Assembly: GCF_004151245.1 (NCBI RefSeq)
Contig: NZ_JUIW01000009.1
Span: 1 to 64,000, forward strand
DNA: 64,000 bases
Reading direction: 5' to 3'
DNA from: Flavobacterium beibuense
Lineage (GTDB): Bacteria > Bacteroidota > Bacteroidia > Flavobacteriales > Flavobacteriaceae
Positions 17,903 to 29,200 of this stretch are shown one piece after another. A program made the translations under genes and the position numbers. Under the pieces are notes generated by a model. The model searched no databases. It was not told where the DNA came from and saw only the letters and a list, made by a program, of their open reading frames with translations. The stretch's first letter is position 1, and each line of letters starts with the position of its first letter.

Positions 17903-19492
17903 TCAATCAAATTCAGATGTAAAGAACAGCTTAACTGTCGGATATTTTTGTTGCGTCATTTGAATAGAAAAATCAGAGTCGGCTAAAAATACCAGTTGCC
18001 CGTATTTATCTTTTGCCAGAAACTTCTGTTTTATCCTTTTAAACTCAGCAAATTCTTCATTTTTAGAATCTTCCGGCTTAACCCAGCATGCTTTAAAAGC
18101 CGGGAAATTTTCGTAAGAACATTTAGCACCATATTCGTGCTCAAGCCTGTACTGGATAACTTCGTACTGAAGCGCTCCTACAGTACCTATTACCTTACGG
18201 TTGTTCATCTCCAGGGTAAACAGCTGGGCAACACCTTCGTCCATTAACTGGTCAATACCTTTTTCAAGCTGTTTGGCTTTCATTGGGTCAGCATTGTTAA
18301 TGTACCTGAAGTGTTCAGGTGAAAAGCTTGGTATTCCCTTAAAGCTCATTGTTTCACCTTCAGTAAGTGTATCCCCAATTTTAAAATTACCTGTGTCATG
18401 AAGACCAACGATATCGCCTGGGTAAGAAATATCAACAATCTCTTTCTTTTCGGCAAAAAATGCGTTTGGACTCGAGAACTTAAGGTTTTTATTTAACCTT
18501 ACGTGAAGGTACGGTTTATTTCTTTCAAATGTACCGGATACTATTTTTATAAACGCAAGCCTGTCCCTGTGTTTAGGGTCCATGTTGGCATGTATTTTAA
18601 ATACAAATCCCGAGAATTTCGTTTCGTCAGGTTTTACGGTTCTGGTATCTGAGTCTTTTGGTCTTGGTGATGGGGCTATTTGAATAAAGCAGTCAAGAAG
18701 TTCCCTAACACCAAAATTATTTAACGCCGAACCAAAGAATACAGGCTGAAGTTTTCCTTCAAGATAAGCCTGTCTGTCAAATGATGGGTAAACCTCATCA
18801 ATAAGTTCAAGCTCTTCCCGTAGTCTTTCAGCAGGTTTTTCTCCTATTATTTTTTCAAGCTCAGGGTTGTTTATGTCAGAAAAAGCAATGGTCTCTTCAA
18901 TATTTTTTCTGCTGTCACCGCTAAAAAGATTTATGTTCTTTTCCCAGATATTGTAAATACCCTGAAAATCATACCCCATCCCAATAGGGAAACTAAGCGG
19001 AGTAACTGTTAATCCCAGTTTTTGTTCCACTTCGTCCATAAGGTCAAAAGCATCTTTACCTTCACGGTCAAGTTTATTGATAAACACCAGCATAGGAATG
19101 TTTCTCATTCGGCAAACCTCAACAAGTTTTTCGGTTTGCTCCTCAACACCTTTTGCTACGTCTATAACAACAATAACGCTATCTACAGCTGTAAGTGTTC
19201 TAAAGGTATCTTCGGCAAAATCCTTGTGACCCGGTGTATCAAGGATATTGATTTTTTTATCCTGATAATTAAAAGCAAGTACCGATGTAGCGACAGAGAT
19301 ACCTCTTTGTCTTTCAATCTCCATAAAGTCGCTGGTTGCGCCTTTTTTAATCTTGTTACTTTTTACAGCACCGGCTTCCTGAATTGCTCCTCCAAAAAGA
19401 AGAAGTTTCTCAGTTAATGTGGTTTTACCGGCATCTGGGTGTGATATAATACCGAATGTTCTCCTTTTCTCTATCTCTGTATTAAAGCTCAT
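17903..19492 (-). CDS. prfC: Peptide chain release factor 3
   Basis: A 529-residue translational GTPase that recycles RF1/RF2 from the ribosome. G1 is SHPDAGKTT, the switch I region reads DFMEIERQRGISV, G3 is DTPGHKDF, and G4 is NKLDREG (FINKLDREGKDAFD). The C-terminal domains carry the RF3-typical FFAEKKEIVDISYPGDIVGL and QLGALQYEVIQYRLEHEYG-like segments (here GTVGALQYEVIQYRLEHEYG). The length matches E. coli RF3 (529). A TATTTTTG -7 box is seen upstream on the minus strand (19539-19532). Confidence 0.96.
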   Translation of the reverse strand: MSFNTEIEKRRTFGIISHPDAGKTTLTEKLLLFGGAIQEAGAVKSNKIKKGATSDFMEIERQRGISVATSVLAFNYQDKKINILDTPGHKDFAEDTFRTLTAVDSVIVVIDVAKGVEEQTEKLVEVCRMRNIPMLVFINKLDREGKDAFDLMDEVEQKLGLTVTPLSFPIGMGYDFQGIYNIWEKNINLFSGDSRKNIEETIAFSDINNPELEKIIGEKPAERLREELELIDEVYPSFDRQAYLEGKLQPVFFGSALNNFGVRELLDCFIQIAPSPRPKDSDTRTVKPDETKFSGFVFKIHANMDPKHRDRLAFIKIVSGTFERNKPYLHVRLNKNLKFSSPNAFFAEKKEIVDISYPGDIVGLHDTGNFKIGDTLTEGETMSFKGIPSFSPEHFRYINNADPMKAKQLEKGIDQLMDEGVAQLFTLEMNNRKVIGTVGALQYEVIQYRLEHEYGAKCSYENFPAFKACWVKPEDSKNEEFAEFKRIKQKFLAKDKYGQLVFLADSDFSIQMTQQKYPTVKLFFTSEFD

Positions 19493-19572
19493 TATCTTTT
19501 TACCTCTGTTACTTTATCTAAATTCTATTTGCAAAAATAACTTTTATAAGCAATAAAACATGGTAAATCGCT

Positions 19573-19615
19573 ATGCAGTTCGTCGATAAAATCATGCGGT
19601 TCGTCGATACTTTTG
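19573..19615 (+). promoter_or_regulatory. Direct-repeat operator (LytTR-like) plus -7 box before the surface-protein locus
   Basis: ATGCAGTTCGTCGATA (19573-19588) and ATGCGGTTCGTCGATA (19594-19609) differ at one of 16 bases and start exactly 21 bp apart, two helical turns. The second overlaps TACTTTTG (19608-19615), a match to the TAnnTTTG -7 element. No TTG is seen at -33. This is the layout of an activator-dependent promoter, and direct repeats two turns apart are typical of LytTR-family regulators. It is about 90 bp upstream of the 19707 gene and could also affect prfC on the other strand. Confidence 0.5.
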
Positions 19616-19706
19616 CGATATTGGTAATACATCTTTACTGTTACTGAGAATGTGGGTAATTTAATGTCAGTTTTTAGGAAAATTGTTGAATTAATACTAA
19701 TATTTT

Positions 19707-22157
19707 ATGATATTGAAAATTACCCCAAACCGATTAAAAACCCTCATATTTCTTGCTTTTTTTGCGTTTTTGCCGCTTTTACAATTGCAGGCGCAAACGA
19801 GGGTTTACGCTAATTCGGCTACAGTTTCCAATGCGGCCCATATAGATAATGCAACCAATGCTTATGATAGTAACCTTACAACGTTTGCCAATGTTAGGGC
19901 AAATTCAGGAGTTGCTCTGGGTGTAGGTGCGTATAACGGATATATTGAATTGCAGTTTCCTTCAACATTACCTGCAAATACCATTTCTTATGTAAAAATT
20001 GAAACGGAAGACGATTTATTAAACTCTTTATTAGGAGGAAGTTTAGGAGAACTATTGGCAGATGTGCTGGGTGTAGTTTTAACAGGAAGTCAGGAATTTA
20101 CTGTACAGGCAAAGAATAATACCACAATTGTTTTGCAGGGAGACAGTCAGGATGCCGGAGAGTTTGCTACAGACAGGATGAGGATAGTAGTTGATGATGC
20201 CGGAGATTTTTATGTAATGATAACCCCTGATCAGGCTTATAACAGGATCAGGATTACTAACAGGACAGGTGGTTCATTATTAGGTCTGGGTACGGTAAAA
20301 AATCTGTCGGTTTATGATGCCTATTATGTAACGGCTCCTGCAAATTGCGGTCAGCCGGTATTTACTTCATTCAGTGCATCAGGGTTAAACCTTGATCTTA
20401 TAGATTTAGGTACTAATGGTGTGCAAAATCCAGAAAATGCAATTGATGCCGATCCGGATAATTTTTCGACACTTAGCTTTGGGGTTTTAGGCGTTGCAGG
20501 TGCTATAGAGCAAACCGTATACTTTGAAGGATCTTCTCTGTCTACAGATGAGTTTACCCTAAGAATGAGGCTTACCGGAACAATATTAGATTTAAATCTT
20601 GCTAATAATATAAATGTAAGGTCTTATAATGGTGCTACCCTTGTACAGGATGTAACGTTATCTACACTGTTAAGCTTAAATCTTTTAAATTTAAATGGCG
20701 GTGAAATTACATCTATTCCTTTAACTCCGGGAGCGCCAGTAGACAGGATAACTTTAGAGTTTGAATCGTTTGTGGGATTATCGGTGTCACAAAATCTTGA
20801 CTTTTTTGGTATAACCAGAACTGCTGCTCAACCTGAAATTACAGATGTAGATACTCAGGATGCCAGAGGCTGTGAGGGAGGTACAGTAGATTTATATGCT
20901 GATACAGATCCTGCTAACGAACTTAGATGGTATGATGCCGAAGAAGACGGTAACCTTTTAGCAACCGTAGCTGCAGGTGATCCTTTTACAACACCTACAC
21001 TTACTGCAGATGTAACGTATTATGTAGCTGTAGCAAGAATAGGCTGCACTGAGGAATCGTTAAGGGTAGCAGTAGATGTTACTGTAACCAGTGTAGCTAC
21101 TCCTAGTGGTACAGCGACTCAGGAGTTTTGTGCTTACGGAGGATTTACAGTGAGCGATATAGCTGTTAATGAAAGTAATGTTGTTTTCTATGATCAGGCA
21201 ACCGGAGGTGCACAATTTTTAGATACCGATGCATTAACCGATGCTACAGTATATTATGCGGCTCAGGTAGATGCATTAACAAATTGTGAAAGCGTAACAA
21301 GATTTGCAATAACAGTAAACTTAAATGATTTGTGTGATGTTACCCTTAACGTTAAAGTGTTATTACAGGGAGCATTATATAACTCAACACCTGGTGTGAT
21401 GAGAGATAATTTAAGAACTCAGGGTCTGATTCCGTTAAACCAACCCTACAGCAGTGCGCTTAATTCAAGATTTACTCAGGTAAATGGCGGAGGTACAGAA
21501 ACAACTACAAATACTGTACTTAATGCAAATTCAGGAACAAACGATGCTATTGTTGACTGGATTTTTATAGAGATAAGAGATGCGGCAAACTCTCAAACAG
21601 TTTTCAAAACAGTATCGGCACTTTTACAGCGTGACGGAGATGTGATTGCATCAGACGGAAGCTCCCTGCGAGTTACCGGATTACCTGAAACGTTCTACAT
21701 AGCTGTAAAACACAGAAATCATTTTGGAGCTATGGGCAGCCAGTTATTAACCGTACTAAATGGTGAAGTAGCCCTAGACTTTACAACAATAGATACCGCC
21801 GATTTATTTAGCCTTAGCGGATTTACAGGAGCAAACGCCATGGTTACTGTAAGCGGTGTAAAGGCATTATACGCAGGTAATGCAAACTATGATAATAAAG
21901 TAAAATATGACGGCGCCGCAAACGACAGGCAGGTTCTTGCCGGCCAGGTGCTTTCTCACCCTTCAAACACTAATCAGGTACTAAACTTTTCCAGTGCAAC
22001 CGGATATTATTCGGGAGATGTGAATATGGACGGAAAAGTATTGTATGACGGCGCAAGTAATGAAAGGCTGATAATACAGAATATAGTTATAACCTACCCA
22101 TTAAATACCAGCGGACTGAACAATTATAATGGAATGGTAGAGCAAATACCACAATAA
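19707..22157 (+). CDS. Secreted multidomain protein with dockerin-like C-terminal domain
   Basis: An 816-residue exported protein with a signal peptide (cleavage near LQAQ). Residues about 28-390 hold two discoidin-like beta domains (HIDNATNAYDSNLTTFA and PENAIDADPDNFSTL). About 395-545 are two Ig-like domains with the Cys/WYD pattern. The last ~270 residues form a domain shared with the next gene: LNVKVLLQGAL, a VDWIFIEIRDAA strand, ALLQRDGD, FYIAVKHRNHFGAM, and two Ca2+-loop-like segments (NANYDNKVKYDGAANDR and DVNMDGKVLYDGASNER). No canonical T9SS sorting domain is visible, so the export route to the surface is uncertain. It is probably an adhesin or matrix component. Confidence 0.8.
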   Translation: MILKITPNRLKTLIFLAFFAFLPLLQLQAQTRVYANSATVSNAAHIDNATNAYDSNLTTFANVRANSGVALGVGAYNGYIELQFPSTLPANTISYVKIETEDDLLNSLLGGSLGELLADVLGVVLTGSQEFTVQAKNNTTIVLQGDSQDAGEFATDRMRIVVDDAGDFYVMITPDQAYNRIRITNRTGGSLLGLGTVKNLSVYDAYYVTAPANCGQPVFTSFSASGLNLDLIDLGTNGVQNPENAIDADPDNFSTLSFGVLGVAGAIEQTVYFEGSSLSTDEFTLRMRLTGTILDLNLANNINVRSYNGATLVQDVTLSTLLSLNLLNLNGGEITSIPLTPGAPVDRITLEFESFVGLSVSQNLDFFGITRTAAQPEITDVDTQDARGCEGGTVDLYADTDPANELRWYDAEEDGNLLATVAAGDPFTTPTLTADVTYYVAVARIGCTEESLRVAVDVTVTSVATPSGTATQEFCAYGGFTVSDIAVNESNVVFYDQATGGAQFLDTDALTDATVYYAAQVDALTNCESVTRFAITVNLNDLCDVTLNVKVLLQGALYNSTPGVMRDNLRTQGLIPLNQPYSSALNSRFTQVNGGGTETTTNTVLNANSGTNDAIVDWIFIEIRDAANSQTVFKTVSALLQRDGDVIASDGSSLRVTGLPETFYIAVKHRNHFGAMGSQLLTVLNGEVALDFTTIDTADLFSLSGFTGANAMVTVSGVKALYAGNANYDNKVKYDGAANDRQVLAGQVLSHPSNTNQVLNFSSATGYYSGDVNMDGKVLYDGASNERLIIQNIVITYPLNTSGLNNYNGMVEQIPQ

Positions 22158-22219
22158 AAACTGACAATCGGCTTATGCCTTTCAAAGTCTTTTATTACCT
22201 AACCACTATAATAAAGCCT

Positions 22220-25200
22220 ATGAAAAGTTTTATCCTAAAAATAACATTACTAATAACAATGCTATTAAGTACTACATATTTCTATGGACAGAGTGTTGAG
22301 TTTACTATAAAATTCGACACGGCTAGCTGTAGCTATGAAGTATATGCAACATCAGATACTACTGGTGATATTTTTGTGGCAGGAGGAAGCCAGATTTCAA
22401 TAGTGCTTCCTGCAGCTGTTGGTAACAGCAGCCTTACAGTAACTTCTTCATCATCATTATCATGGGTAGATAATTCACAGGTATACGTACCTGCGGCAGA
22501 CACATCAAGTGATTTTCATTCAATAGCAACAAACGGAGGTTTACTAAATTTTGTTGCTACAGAGGAACTGCTGATTTTTACTTTTGAGTTACCGGGCAGT
22601 GCCTGTTGTGCACCCGGAGTGAGGTTGTTTGAAAATGGCAGTGACCCTGACTCTACAGCATCAGGGATGCTGGGAGGGGACTTTAACAGCTATTTTGGTG
22701 ATGCCTTCACTTTTGTTGATTACTATAGCGGAAACTACGATAATACAACCAGTGTAGATCCCCCTACAGGAAATGCTACTCAGGATTTTTGTGAAATAGA
22801 CAATCCTACAGTGGCAGATTTGGTTACCAACGAGGAAGATGTTGTATGGTATGATGCCGCCAGTGGCGGCACTGCCTACAGCAGTACTGATGCTTTAACT
22901 GATGGAACTACTTATTATGGAGCGTTAGAACCGGGAACATGTGAAAGTTCTTCAAGATTTGGTGTAACGGTTACTATAAATGATGTTGTAACCCCAACCG
23001 GAGATGCCACTCAGGGCTTTTGTTTGGTTGATAGTCCTAAAGTAAGCGATATCATTGTTTCAGGAGGTACAATAACCTGGTATAGCGCTGCTACCGGAGG
23101 TAGTGTTGTAGCCGGTACAACTGCTTTAACCGACGGTACTACTTATTATGCTTCAATTACAGATGGTGTAAACGGATGTGAAAGTTCAGTAAGATTAGCA
23201 GTAACAGTTACCATAAACGATGCTGATACTCCAACAGGAGATGCTACACAGGAGTTTTGTGCCATAGATAATCCAACAGTTTCAGATTTAAATGTAAACG
23301 AAAGCAATGTAACCTGGTATAATGCTGCCACAGGAGGTAGTATTGTAACGGCAGGTACGGCACTAACAACCGCAACAACATATTACGGGTCGTTAACAGA
23401 TGGTGTTTCAGGTTGTTCCAGTGCTGTACGATTTGCAGTTACAGTAACTATAAATGATGCAGCAACTCCTACAGGAGATGCAGTACAGGAATTTTGTGAA
23501 ATAGATAATCCAACTGTAGCAAGTTTAATTGTTAATGAGGGAGGCGTAAGCTGGTATGCTACCGCTACCGGAGGTAGTACCCTTGCTACAAATGTTGCTC
23601 TTGCAGATGGTTCTACTTACTATGGTTCACTTACCGACGGAGTTTCGGGATGTGCCAGTTCAAGCCGTTTTGCAGTTACAGTAACTATAAACGATCCGGG
23701 TACTCCAACGGGAGATACTACCCAGGAGTTTTGTGCTATAAATAATCCTACAGTTGCAAATCTTACTGCTTCAGGAGGTACAATAACATGGTATGCTGCC
23801 GCTACCGGAGGTAGTGTCCTTACAGGAGGAACTGCTCTTACAGACGGTACTACTTATTATGCTTCAATAACCAGTGGGGGTTGTGCCAGTGCAAACCGGT
23901 TAGCAGTAGCAGTAACCATAAATGATGCTGCGACTCCAACCGGAGATGCCTCTCAAAGTTTTTGTACTGCCGATAGTCCTACAGTAGCAGATCTTGTTAC
24001 AAATGAAGCTGGGGTTACGTGGTATACAGCGGCTACAGGGGGCAGTACAATTGCCGGGGGTGCAGCTTTAACGGATGGTACTACTTACTATGGGTCATTA
24101 ACAGATGGCGTTTCAGGTTGTGCAAGTTCAGCAAGATTTGCTGTAACTGTAGCCGTAGGTAATGCACCTACACCAACAACAAGTGACGCCACACAGGATT
24201 TTTGTGCGGTAGATAATCCAACTATAGCAGATTTAGCAACAAACGAATCGGATGTTATTTGGTATAATGCAGCTACAGGAGGTACAGCATACAGTGATAC
24301 TGATTCCCTTACTGACGGAACTACTTACTATGGAGGTCTTGTTGTAGGCAGCTGTATTAGTGCAACCCGTTTAGCGGTAACAGTTAATATAGATGATGCT
24401 GCCACACCGGGTGGGGCAACAACTCAAAACTTTTGTGCTATAAATAATCCTACGGTAGCCAATTTATCTGCTACAGGAGGCACAATAACATGGTATAATG
24501 CTTCTACAGGAGGTAGTGTGGTATCATCAGGCACAGCATTAGTAGATGGCACTATATACTATGCCTCAATTACTGATGGCGTTTCAGGATGTGAAAGTTC
24601 TGTAAGGCTTGCGGTAACTGCTAATATAGATGACGCCGCTACACCAGGAGGAGATACTGAACAGACTTTTTGTGCTATAGATAGTCCTAAAGTTAGCAAT
24701 CTGGTTGCAACAGGAGGTACTGTTACATGGTACACGGCAGCTACAGGAGGCAGTTCTATAGCTGGTAGTACAGCTCTGGTGAATGGTTCTACTTATTACG
24801 GATCTTTAACCGATGGGGGTTCAGGATGTGCCAGTTCAGTTAGGTTAGCGGTCACGGTAACCGTAAACGATGCTGCAACCCCTACAGGAGATGCTGCTCA
24901 GACTTTTTGTGCAATAGACAGTCCCGCAGTTGCTGATTTGACAGCTTCTGGCGGTACTGTTACCTGGTATACAGCAGCTACCGGAGGTAGTGTAGTTACC
25001 GGAGGTACAGCCTTAGTTGATGGTACAACTTATTATGGTTCATTAACACAAAATAGCTGTGAAAGTTCAGTAAGACTGGCAGTAACAGTAACCATAAACA
25101 ACGCTTCGGCACCTACCACTGTTGATGATACTCAGGAGTTTTGTGGGTATGATAATCCTACACTTAGCGATATTCAGATAAATGAAAGCAATATAACATG

Positions 25201-26182
25201 GTATGCAGCCTCTTCAGGAGGTTCTGCATTATCGACAGGTACAGCTTTGGTAAACAATACAACCTATTATGCTTCTTATACAGACGGAGTTACAGGTTGT
25301 GAGAGTACTTCAAGACTTCCTGTAATGGTAACACTTACCACATCATGCGATATTGCACTTAATATAAAAGTAATGCTACAGGGTGCCTTATCAGCAACAT
25401 CAGACGGATTGATGCGTGATGATTTAAGGACGGCAGGATTAATCCCTACAAATCAGCCCTACAACAGTGCATTGAATACAAGATTTACTCATGTAAATAA
25501 TGCAGGAAATGAAACAACAAACAGTACAGTTTTAGATGCTAACGATGGTACAGGTGATGCAATTGTAGACTGGATATTTGTAGAAATAAGAGATGCTGCA
25601 GATGAGACAACCATACTTGAAACACATTCGGCATTATTACAGCGTGACGGTGATATAGTTGATTCTGCAACGGGAGGCGCATTCAAGTTAACTTCCATGC
25701 CGGAAACATTTTATGTTTCGGTAAAACACAGAAACCATTTTGGGGCCATGACATCAAGTCCGGTAACGGCTTCAATGGGGTCGGCCACTGTAGACTTTAC
25801 AGCCTTTATAGATGCACAGATATATCATTTGCCTTCAAGCCCTGACAATGTGGCTATGAATAATATAAACATAACAGGCTATGTAGGCAGGGCACTTTAT
25901 GCCGGTAATGCCAACTACGATACAAAAATAAAATATGACGGTGTAAATAACGACAGACAAACAATGGGAAGCCAGGTGCTTTCTCATGTGAGTAATACAG
26001 GTCAGGTATTAAATTACGAAGCTGTTGGCTACCTGTCGGGAGATATAAATATGGATGGAAAAATAAAATATGATGGTATCAATAATGAAAGGCAGGTAAT
26101 GCAAAATTCAGTATTAACATACCCTTTAAATACAAGTCTTTTAAACAACTACAATAATATGATAGAGCAGATCCCCCAATAA
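22220..26182 (+). CDS. Secreted protein with 11 Ig-like repeats and dockerin-like C-terminal domain
   Basis: 1320 residues from ATG 22220 (MKSFILKITLLITMLL, a signal peptide). A longer frame to 22175 adds a poor N-terminus. Residues about 20-180 form a beta domain also found twice in the next protein (YEVYATSDTTGD, AGGSQISIVLPA, MLGGDF). About 181-1042 are eleven ~78-residue Ig-like repeats (TPTGDATQEFC, TWYxAATGGS, [22 protein letters not shown]). About 1043-1320 is the domain shared with the 19707 protein, with two dockerin-like loops and the same QIPQ end. The gene is 62 bp after its neighbour and probably co-transcribed. It is a likely surface stalk protein. Confidence 0.82.
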   Translation: MKSFILKITLLITMLLSTTYFYGQSVEFTIKFDTASCSYEVYATSDTTGDIFVAGGSQISIVLPAAVGNSSLTVTSSSSLSWVDNSQVYVPAADTSSDFHSIATNGGLLNFVATEELLIFTFELPGSACCAPGVRLFENGSDPDSTASGMLGGDFNSYFGDAFTFVDYYSGNYDNTTSVDPPTGNATQDFCEIDNPTVADLVTNEEDVVWYDAASGGTAYSSTDALTDGTTYYGALEPGTCESSSRFGVTVTINDVVTPTGDATQGFCLVDSPKVSDIIVSGGTITWYSAATGGSVVAGTTALTDGTTYYASITDGVNGCESSVRLAVTVTINDADTPTGDATQEFCAIDNPTVSDLNVNESNVTWYNAATGGSIVTAGTALTTATTYYGSLTDGVSGCSSAVRFAVTVTINDAATPTGDAVQEFCEIDNPTVASLIVNEGGVSWYATATGGSTLATNVALADGSTYYGSLTDGVSGCASSSRFAVTVTINDPGTPTGDTTQEFCAINNPTVANLTASGGTITWYAAATGGSVLTGGTALTDGTTYYASITSGGCASANRLAVAVTINDAATPTGDASQSFCTADSPTVADLVTNEAGVTWYTAATGGSTIAGGAALTDGTTYYGSLTDGVSGCASSARFAVTVAVGNAPTPTTSDATQDFCAVDNPTIADLATNESDVIWYNAATGGTAYSDTDSLTDGTTYYGGLVVGSCISATRLAVTVNIDDAATPGGATTQNFCAINNPTVANLSATGGTITWYNASTGGSVVSSGTALVDGTIYYASITDGVSGCESSVRLAVTANIDDAATPGGDTEQTFCAIDSPKVSNLVATGGTVTWYTAATGGSSIAGSTALVNGSTYYGSLTDGGSGCASSVRLAVTVTVNDAATPTGDAAQTFCAIDSPAVADLTASGGTVTWYTAATGGSVVTGGTALVDGTTYYGSLTQNSCESSVRLAVTVTINNASAPTTVDDTQEFCGYDNPTLSDIQINESNITWYAASSGGSALSTGTALVNNTTYYASYTDGVTGCESTSRLPVMVTLTTSCDIALNIKVMLQGALSATSDGLMRDDLRTAGLIPTNQPYNSALNTRFTHVNNAGNETTNSTVLDANDGTGDAIVDWIFVEIRDAADETTILETHSALLQRDGDIVDSATGGAFKLTSMPETFYVSVKHRNHFGAMTSSPVTASMGSATVDFTAFIDAQIYHLPSSPDNVAMNNINITGYVGRALYAGNANYDTKIKYDGVNNDRQTMGSQVLSHVSNTGQVLNYEAVGYLSGDINMDGKIKYDGINNERQVMQNSVLTYPLNTSLLNNYNNMIEQIPQ

Positions 26183-26246
26183 AATGGAGTACTGGGAGTA
26201 GCACACCATTTTTACAAAATTATTTTTAATTATATACTGATAGCGT

Positions 26247-29200
26247 ATGAGAAGTTTTCTACTTAAAATATTATTGCTCGTAACATTGTTGTTTTCCGCA
26301 CAACAAATGTATTCGCAGCAAATAGACCTTACCCTGAAATATGTTTCGGCAACGAACACGTATGAAGTGTATGCAAGGCCTGATTTTACCCAGAATAATT
26401 TCTTTCTGGCAGGCGGTAGTCAGATAACAGTTGTCCTTCCGGCTTCTGTTACTGATGGTGCACTTGCAATAACAACTGTTGCCGGGGGGCCATGGTCTGA
26501 CAACTCACAGGTGTATGCACCCGGAGCAGCTTCTGAAAAAGATTTTCATGGTATCGCCACAAACGGTTCTAATATAAATCTAGTTGACGGAGATGAGCTG
26601 TTGCTTTTCCGTTTTACTTTAGCCGCAGGCTGTGTAAACGATGTGCGTATCTATAATAATTCAGCAGATCCGGGTCCTTCCGATACGGGAATGAACGGAG
26701 CTGATTTTGGCAATTACATGGGTAATGTTTTTGATCTTCAGGATTATTATGGCGTAAACTACAATAATTCAGGTACATCATGCGGAGTGGTGGACAATGA
26801 TGGAGACGGTGTTGCCGAGGGTACAGACCCCGATGACAATGACCCGTGTGTGCCAAATGCCAATTTTGCTACCTGTGATCAGGATGGTGACGGATTAAAT
26901 AATTCGGAAGAAGCTTTAATAGGTACTAATCCTACAAATCCTGATACAGATGGCGATGGAATAAATGACGGTGATGAGGTTATAGGGGGAAGCAACCCCT
27001 TAGATTCTTGTAGTCCTGTACCAACGGGAGGTTGCCCGACGGATGCTGACGGAGACGGTTCTCCTGCAGGTACCGATCCTGATGATAATAATCCGTGTGT
27101 ACCTGATAATACAGCAGGTGCCTGTGATCAGGATGGTGACGGACTTAACAATACTCAGGAAGCCATATATGGTACAGACCCAACAAACCCTGATACAGAT
27201 GGAGACGGTATTAATGACGGTAGTGAGATAACAAATGGTACCGATCCGCTCAGTGCCTGTAGCCCAAATTTAAATAATCCTCTTTGTGATAGGGATAATG
27301 ATGGTCTAACCAATGCTGAGGAAGCCTTGATTGGAACAAATCCTACGTTAGCAGATACAGACGGAGATGGTTTGTTAGATGGTGATGAGGTTACAAATAC
27401 AACAGATCCTCTAAACCCTTGTGACCCTAATGTGGGAGCAGGGCCTTGTGATCAGGATGGGGATGGCCTTACTAATAGCGAAGAGAGCGCTTTAGGAACT
27501 AACCCTACAAATCCGGATACTGATGGTGACGGAATTAATGATGGTGATGAGGTTACTGGTGGAAGCAATCCGCTAAACCCTTGTGACCCTAACCCTACCA
27601 GCCCTGCCTGTACGGTAGATCCTATGATAGACTTTACTGTAAGATTTGATCCTGCCACATGTACTTATGAAGTATATGCTTTGCCTAACTTCTCGACAAG
27701 CGACTTCTTTATATCGGCAGGTAGCCAGATTTCGGTTGTGTTACCAGCCTCTGTAGATAATCAGGCCCTAGTGGTAACTTCGGTTAACGGAGGTGTATGG
27801 CTGGATGCTTCGCAGGTATATGCACCTGCTGCCGATACGGCAAATGATTATCACGCTATAGCAACAGATGGTTCTGCGTTTGATTTTGTAGCAGGTAACG
27901 AACTGCTGTTATTTACATTTGTGTTACCTAATACTACCTGTTGTGCAGACGGAGTAAGATTATTTAATAATGATACCGATCCGCAGTCTACAGATTCTGG
28001 TATGTTAGGAGGAGACTTCAACAATTATGTTGCCGATGTATTTGTTATGGACGACTACTATAACGACAACTACGATAATACAGGTTTAATATGTGATCCG
28101 TGTTTAATTAATCCGGTAGCAACACCTACTACAACAAATGCTACACAACTGTTTTGTGTAGTAGATATGCCTACATTGGCCGATATTCAAGTAAATGAAG
28201 CCAATATCAGATGGTATGATGCAGCAACAGGAGGAAATCTTCTTCCGGACACTACACTACTTACAGATGGTACAATATATTATGCAGTCCAGTTCGAAAC
28301 AGTGAATAACTGCGAAAGTGAAAACAGGCTCGCAATTACAGTAACTGTAGGTGATGCAGCAACACCAACTACTACGAATGCTACTCAGGATTTCTGCGTG
28401 GTTGACGGTCCTACGGTAGCCGATATTCAGGTAAATGAAGCTGGAGTGATTTGGTATGATGCCGCAACAGGCGGTAATGTGGTTGCAGCTACTATAGCAC
28501 TTGTAGACGGTTCTGTTTACTATGCGGTATTAACTGACCCTGTTACGGGATGTGAAAGTTCTGTAAGATTGGCTGTTACTGTAAATGTAAGCAATGCTCC
28601 AACACCAACGACAACAGATACTACTCAGGACTTCTGTTTAGTGGATGGATCTACGGTAGCCGATATTCAGGTGAATGAAACCGGAGTGATTTGGTATGAT
28701 GCTGCTACGGGAGGAAGTGTTGTAGCTAACGGCGCTTCTTTAGTAGACGGAATGATTTACTATGCAAGTTTAACCAATGCTGTTACAGGATGTGAAAGTT
28801 CATTAAGATTAGCCGTAACAGTAAATGTAAATGATGCGGCTACACCAACAACTAATGATGTGACTCAGGACTTCTGTTTAGTTGATATGCCAACAGTAGC
28901 CGATATTCAGGTAAATGAAACCGGAGTGATTTGGTATACGTCTGCTACAGGAGGAACAGCTTTATCTGCGTCAACAGCTCTTGCAGACGGAATTTATTAT
29001 GGAAGCCAAATCGATGCGATTAACGGATGCGAAAGTTCAGTGAGGTTAGCAGTAACAGTAACAGTAAACGATGCAGCTACACCTACTACTACCGATACGA
29101 CTCAGGATTTCTGTCAGGTTGATATGCCAACAGTTGCCGATATTCAGGTTAACGAAGCCGGAGTATTATGGTATACTTCAGCAACAGGTGGAACAGCTTT

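Noticed and set aside
26790-27600. Dockerin domains in the DxDxDG-rich region of the giant adhesin
   Set aside because: The units ([24 protein letters not shown]) match thrombospondin type 3-like Ca2+ repeats in spacing and number, not a dockerin pair.
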